Positions 60,824-64,000 of a DNA stretch of 64,000 nt are shown here, piece after piece. The notes under the pieces are model-generated. The model was not told the DNA's origin, did not search any database, and saw only the letters and a program-made list of their open reading frames with translations. Origin of the DNA: Anaerovibrio slackiae (GTDB lineage: Bacteria; Bacillota; Negativicutes; Selenomonadales; Selenomonadaceae); assembly GCF_009695585.1 (NCBI RefSeq), contig NZ_VUNR01000011.1, forward strand, positions 23,676 through 87,675, read 5' to 3'. Numbering within the stretch: the stretch's first letter is position 1; each line of letters starts with the position of its first letter. Position numbers and translations under genes: made by a program.

Positions 60824-61288
60824 ATGGGAAAGATGCTGGTTTATCATGGGAGTTATGTTGAAATAAGGCAGCCTGAAATTCGTAAGGGGCGCAATACCAA
60901 GGATTTTGGCAATGGTTTTTATTGTACTGTTATCAAGGAACAGGCACAAAGATGGGCAAAGAGATATCGGTCTTCGGTGGTGAATGTATATTCAGCATTG
61001 ATTGATGAGGATTTAAGGATTTTGGAATTTGCCAGTATGACAGAAGAATGGCTGGATTTTATTATTGCCTGCCGGTATGGGGAATATCATGATTATGATA
61101 TTGTAATTGGTGCAATGGCTGATGATCAGGTTTACAATTACATTTCGGATTATATGGAGGGGGTTATTACACGCAAGCAGTTTTGGGCATTGGCGAGATT
61201 CAAGTATCCCACTCATCAGATTAATTTTTGTACAGAACGGGCTTTACAATGCTTACGGTTTGAATATAGTGAGGAAGTGATAAAATGA
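60824..61288 (+). CDS. DUF3990 protein (ADP-ribosyltransferase-like toxin candidate)
   Basis: 154 residues. YHGSYVEIRQPEIRKGRNTK and DFGNGFYCTVIKEQAQRWAK match DUF3990, whose start resembles the ADP-ribosyltransferase fold (Tyr-His, then a GxGFY loop). It overlaps the DUF3791 gene by 4 bp (ATGATG). Families of this pairing are often seen in accessory regions and are candidate toxin-antitoxin systems. Activity is not shown. Preceded by an AT-rich promoter-like region (TATAAT at 60758-60763). Confidence 0.75.
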   Translation: MGKMLVYHGSYVEIRQPEIRKGRNTKDFGNGFYCTVIKEQAQRWAKRYRSSVVNVYSALIDEDLRILEFASMTEEWLDFIIACRYGEYHDYDIVIGAMADDQVYNYISDYMEGVITRKQFWALARFKYPTHQINFCTERALQCLRFEYSEEVIK

Positions 61289-61746
61289 TGCAGGGGCGTG
61301 AATTGCAGAAAAACAATGATTTATTTTTTACTTGCAGCTTGATTGCCTACATTGCCAGGCGGACGAAAAATAAGCCGGTTGATGTGGTGGATGCCTTGGG
61401 AGAAGCTACTATTGCCAAGATATATGAGCTGGCAGATGTGTATCATAGTGATAATATAGACCGCGTTAGCGATGATTTTATTGAGGAGTGCCATATTCAG
61501 CAGGGGAATTTTGACAATGTGGCAGAGTGTGAATATTCTGTGCCCACTCATTGGGATATCGGCAAGGTATACAAGAGGCTGATACTGATGGTGGAGGCAA
61601 AGGAGCAAAAGGGTGTTGTCAATGCGTTGCTAGCGGCATATCATTCCAAGGTGTCAGATTTAATTGAGGACTACAATAGCAGCTTTTATTATGATAATCC
61701 GCAGACAATATTTGCTACTTATGAGAATGATGGCATACCGGAGTAG
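61285..61746 (+). CDS. DUF3791-type partner protein
   Basis: 153 residues. Residues ~8-70 (FTCSLIAYIARRTKNKPVDV, ALGEATIAKIYELADVYHSD) match DUF3791, the usual partner of DUF3990; the C-terminal half is helical (KVYKRLILMVEAKEQKGVVN). Overlap with the upstream gene implies coupled translation; it may be the antitoxin. GAGGAAG site. Confidence 0.7.
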   Translation: MMQGRELQKNNDLFFTCSLIAYIARRTKNKPVDVVDALGEATIAKIYELADVYHSDNIDRVSDDFIEECHIQQGNFDNVAECEYSVPTHWDIGKVYKRLILMVEAKEQKGVVNALLAAYHSKVSDLIEDYNSSFYYDNPQTIFATYENDGIPE

Positions 61747-61821
61747 TGATTTTTGCTGTTGGTTGCAGGTTTGACTTCTTGAATGATGTTGTTAGGAATA
61801 TGAGAGAAAACAGGGAGCAAT

Positions 61822-62325
61822 ATGATGGATAGGAAAATCGCAGAATTGATGGCGGCAATGATAGAGTATGACAAGGGAGATGCCAAGCGGATTCAGCATT
61901 TTGTCAAGGTGCATGATTTGGCAGCGGCTATCGGTACATTAGAAGATATGGAGGCGGATGAGCTTTTTGTGCTGGAGGCGGCAGCTATCCTGCATGATAT
62001 TGGCATACACGTAAGCGAGGCAAAGTATGGCAGCTGCAGCGGCAAATATCAGGAGCTGGAAGGACCAGGCGAGGCGGAGAAGCTGCTTCATCAGCTGGGC
62101 GGCTTCACGGCTGAACAGATTGAGCGAATCAAATACCTGATTGCGCACCATCATACTTATGCGGAGATAGATGGGCTGGACTATCAGATTTTGGTAGAGG
62201 CGGATTTTCTCGTGAATCTGTACGAGGATAATGTGCCTGCTTCTGCCGTTAAGAGTGTGCAGGAAAAGATATTCAAGACAGGTACTGGTCTGGCTATGTT
62301 AAAGAATATGTTTGCAATAGATTGA
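61822..62325 (+). CDS. HD-domain phosphohydrolase
   Basis: 167 residues. HFVKVHDLAAAIG (first His), EAAAILHDIGIHVSEAKYGS (HD pair) and IAHHHTYAEIDG, then a late Asp (VEADFLVNLYED) give the HD metal site. The substrate is unknown; many family members act on nucleotides. GGGAGC-like ribosome site. Confidence 0.85.
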   Translation: MMDRKIAELMAAMIEYDKGDAKRIQHFVKVHDLAAAIGTLEDMEADELFVLEAAAILHDIGIHVSEAKYGSCSGKYQELEGPGEAEKLLHQLGGFTAEQIERIKYLIAHHHTYAEIDGLDYQILVEADFLVNLYEDNVPASAVKSVQEKIFKTGTGLAMLKNMFAID

Positions 62326-62366
62326 GGTAAGTTTCGTTGTAGGTTTTGGATAGGGATTGGATTCTA

Positions 62367-63176
62367 ATGAAAATAAAAGTATTGATGGACAATATATCAT
62401 CGGGAGAATTGGCTGGCGAGTGGGGCTTGTCAATTCTGATTGAGTATGAGGGTAAAAATATATTGCTGGATACGGGAGCCTCGGGGGCATTTGCAGAAAA
62501 TGCGGAAAAAATGGGTATAGATTTGGCAGAGGTGGATGTTGCGGTGCTGTCCCATGCCCATTATGACCACTCGGATGGCATGGAAGCGTTTTTTGCTGTT
62601 AATGACCATGCACCGCTTTATATTCGGCAGGCCTGTCAGGAAAACTGCTACAGTGATGATGATGGTGTCATGGAATACGTGGGCATCCATGAGGGCTGGC
62701 TGGAAAAACATGGTGACAGGCTGGTCAGGGTGGATGGCGAGTACAGCCCATATCCAGGAGTAAAGCTGCTGCCTCATTCCCTTGATATGAAGGAAGCTGG
62801 ATTGAAAGCCCGCATGTATGTGAAGGAGCTGGATATGTTTTTTCCTGAATTGTTCCAGCATGAGCAGAGCCTTATTTTTGAGGTGGAGGATGGACTGGTG
62901 ATTTTCAACAGCTGCTGTCATGGGGGCGTGGAGAATATTATTGAGGAAGTCCGCGCAGCCTATGGTGGCAGGAAAATCATCGGCATAGTTGGCGGTTTCC
63001 ATCTGTATAAGACTTCTGCTGAGGATGTGCGCAGGCTGGCTGGCAGGTTGCAGGAATCAGGCGTTGAGTTTATTGTGACAGGGCATTGTACTGGTGATGA
63101 GGCATTTGCTATATTGCACGAGGTGCTGGGAGATAAAATTGAGCAAATGTATGTCGGATTTAGTATGGAGTTATAG
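62367..63176 (+). CDS. Metallo-beta-lactamase-fold hydrolase
   Basis: 269 residues from ATG 62367. SHAHYDHSDGMEAFF supplies the HxHxDH zinc site; GGFHLYKTS and TGHCTGDEAF are typical of the COG1237 family, related to the methanopterin-pathway ribofuranosyl-aminobenzene phosphate synthase. The physiological reaction here is unknown. It is 41 bp after the HD gene and may share its transcript. Confidence 0.85.
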   Translation: MKIKVLMDNISSGELAGEWGLSILIEYEGKNILLDTGASGAFAENAEKMGIDLAEVDVAVLSHAHYDHSDGMEAFFAVNDHAPLYIRQACQENCYSDDDGVMEYVGIHEGWLEKHGDRLVRVDGEYSPYPGVKLLPHSLDMKEAGLKARMYVKELDMFFPELFQHEQSLIFEVEDGLVIFNSCCHGGVENIIEEVRAAYGGRKIIGIVGGFHLYKTSAEDVRRLAGRLQESGVEFIVTGHCTGDEAFAILHEVLGDKIEQMYVGFSMEL

Positions 63177-63389
63177 AAGGTGGTTATTGCTAAAAGTGGT
63201 GGCAGTATGTCGGTGATCTAAATTATTATGTTATGATTGCTTAAAGAAGTATCTTGATTTATAATGATATTGCATGAAGTTAGACTTTATTGATGCAAAT
63301 ATCAGGCGCATTGCAATAAGATGGGTGCGGAGATCAATATTATTATATTTTAAATTGTGTTTATGCAATTGTTGTTAGTAGGGGATAAA

Positions 63390-63590
63390 ATGATACATGA
63401 TAATTGGAATGATATTAATGGTGATGATATAAAAAATGTTTCAGAATATATGAGAAATGAATCCTTGGCATGTATAGATGGTGGAGTTTTAAAAAAATTT
63501 GAGGATGATTTTGCATGTTATATTGGTACAAAATATGCAGTTGCGTATAGTAGCGGAACTGCTGCAATATATGCAGCAGTCAGACCGTAG
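63390..63590 (+). pseudogene. Truncated DegT/DnrJ/EryC1-type aminotransferase, cut by an insertion sequence
   Basis: 66 residues remain from ATG 63390 (AGGGG site): IHDNWNDINGDDIKNVSEYM, LKKFEDDFACYIGTKYAVAY and SSGTAAIYAA are the N-terminus of a PLP-dependent sugar aminotransferase used for surface polysaccharides. The reading frame ends in TAG at the element junction (about 63580-63592); the PLP lysine and the remaining ~300 residues are lost or lie beyond the element. Confidence 0.85.
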
Positions 63591-64000
63591 ACAAATATGG
63601 CAGCGAGTTATCCACACTCGCTGCCATATTTTTGCCTTATAAAGTAATCTGTATTTTATTTTCTCACAAAAACTATTTTTCCCATGTACAGGTGGCTTTG
63701 GTTGCCTCTTCCTATGTTTCCATATTGCCAATTTCTTTAAATTCATGCACGCAAAAGTAAGCGTCGCCTGCATTTTTACCTTTTCCAGGCCACGCAGCAT
63801 GGTATACCTTAAACCATGACGTTCCTTAGCATCTGCAAACACCCTCTCAATGGTTTCTCTGCGTTGCTTATAGATTTCCTTGTATTGGAATACATGCCGG
63901 TATTCCTCAGCATATTCCATATACTCTGACCATATATGGCGTGTCACAACCTTTGTATGGTTGCGGCTCATTGTACATTTTTCAATATATGGACATTGGC
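63489..64000 (-). CDS. IS1182-family transposase, C-terminal part (5' end outside window)
   Basis: The minus frame is open to the right edge. CPYIEKCTMSRNHTKVV, YKQRRETIERVFADAKERHG, LRYTMLRGLEKVKMQATLTF and CMNLKKLAIWKHR match the C-terminus of IS1182-type DDE transposases, including the late catalytic Glu in ETIERVF. No stop occurs inside the element: the frame passes the terminal hairpin and stops only at 63489, in the disrupted aminotransferase. The true protein probably ends close to the element boundary near 63590. Confidence 0.88.
   Translation of the reverse strand, partial: QCPYIEKCTMSRNHTKVVTRHIWSEYMEYAEEYRHVFQYKEIYKQRRETIERVFADAKERHGLRYTMLRGLEKVKMQATLTFACMNLKKLAIWKHRKRQPKPPVHGKNSFCEKIKYRLLYKAKIWQRVWITRCHICLRSDCCIYCSSSATIRNCIFCTNITCKIILKFF
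63593..63633. terminator. Perfect hairpin at the end of the insertion sequence
   Basis: AAATATGGCAGCGAGT (63593-63608) and ACTCGCTGCCATATTT (63616-63631) form a 16-bp perfect stem with a 7-base loop and TTTTT on the plus side. It would insulate the element from outside transcription. Confidence 0.85.

Overview
The window looks like a chromosomal segment of a diderm Firmicute of the class Negativicutes (Selenomonas/Mitsuokella/Megamonas-like). This rests on Gram-positive-style gene clusters (rph-rdgB-phosphoesterase, an argCJBDFGH operon, AGGAGG-type ribosome sites, many TTG/GTG starts) combined with outer-membrane features: an autotransporter-type beta-barrel and many secreted CsgG-like and lipoprotein-like proteins. 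The genus is inference. I saw no rRNA, tRNA or CRISPR array.

Layout. 1-1380 (minus): partial Cro/C1-type regulator running off the left edge. 1.6-19.3 kb: a large block of exported proteins, the most unusual part of the window. It holds an LPP20/FlgT-like protein, a CsgG-like protein with a ~300-residue Asn/Ser-rich insertion, a dockerin protein with an Asn/Asp-rich linker, a small CsgG-like protein and an orphan beta-barrel. Then a three-gene module (secreted A, secreted A', CsgG-like) occurs three times in tandem (8.0-16.3 kb). Two more LPP20-like proteins and a CAP-domain protein follow. Nearly identical promoter/operator boxes precede both halves (1474-1509 and 16474-16509), and the first lies beside the divergent regulator, so this looks like one regulon for a cell-envelope structure that I cannot match to a known system.

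19.9-24.3 kb is housekeeping (thioesterase, CofE-like ligase, fluoride channel, RNase PH, XTP pyrophosphatase, phosphoesterase). 24.4-29.2 kb is a fumarase plus fumarate reductase/succinate dehydrogenase operon with a good promoter and terminator. 29.5-39.5 kb is a type I restriction-modification locus. Its two divergently oriented hsdS genes sit inside a ~4.6 kb segment bounded by 221-bp inverted repeats; the segment also carries a tyrosine recombinase and a fused MNT-HEPN gene, so it is a strong candidate for a phase-variable specificity switch. 39.7-41.3 kb holds small accessory genes and a duplicated terminator-promoter unit.

41.3-48.9 kb: an M16C protease, dapA, serine dehydratase (sdaAB-sdaAA), an exported protein and a monofunctional transglycosylase. 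49.0-57.4 kb: the complete argCJBDFGH operon, with candidate ARG boxes at its promoter and a terminator at its end. 57.4-63.2 kb: an EamA transporter, a soluble FIST-domain chemoreceptor, a DUF3990/DUF3791 toxin-antitoxin-like pair, an HD protein and a metallo-beta-lactamase-fold protein. The right edge is an IS1182-like element that has cut a DegT-type aminotransferase gene.
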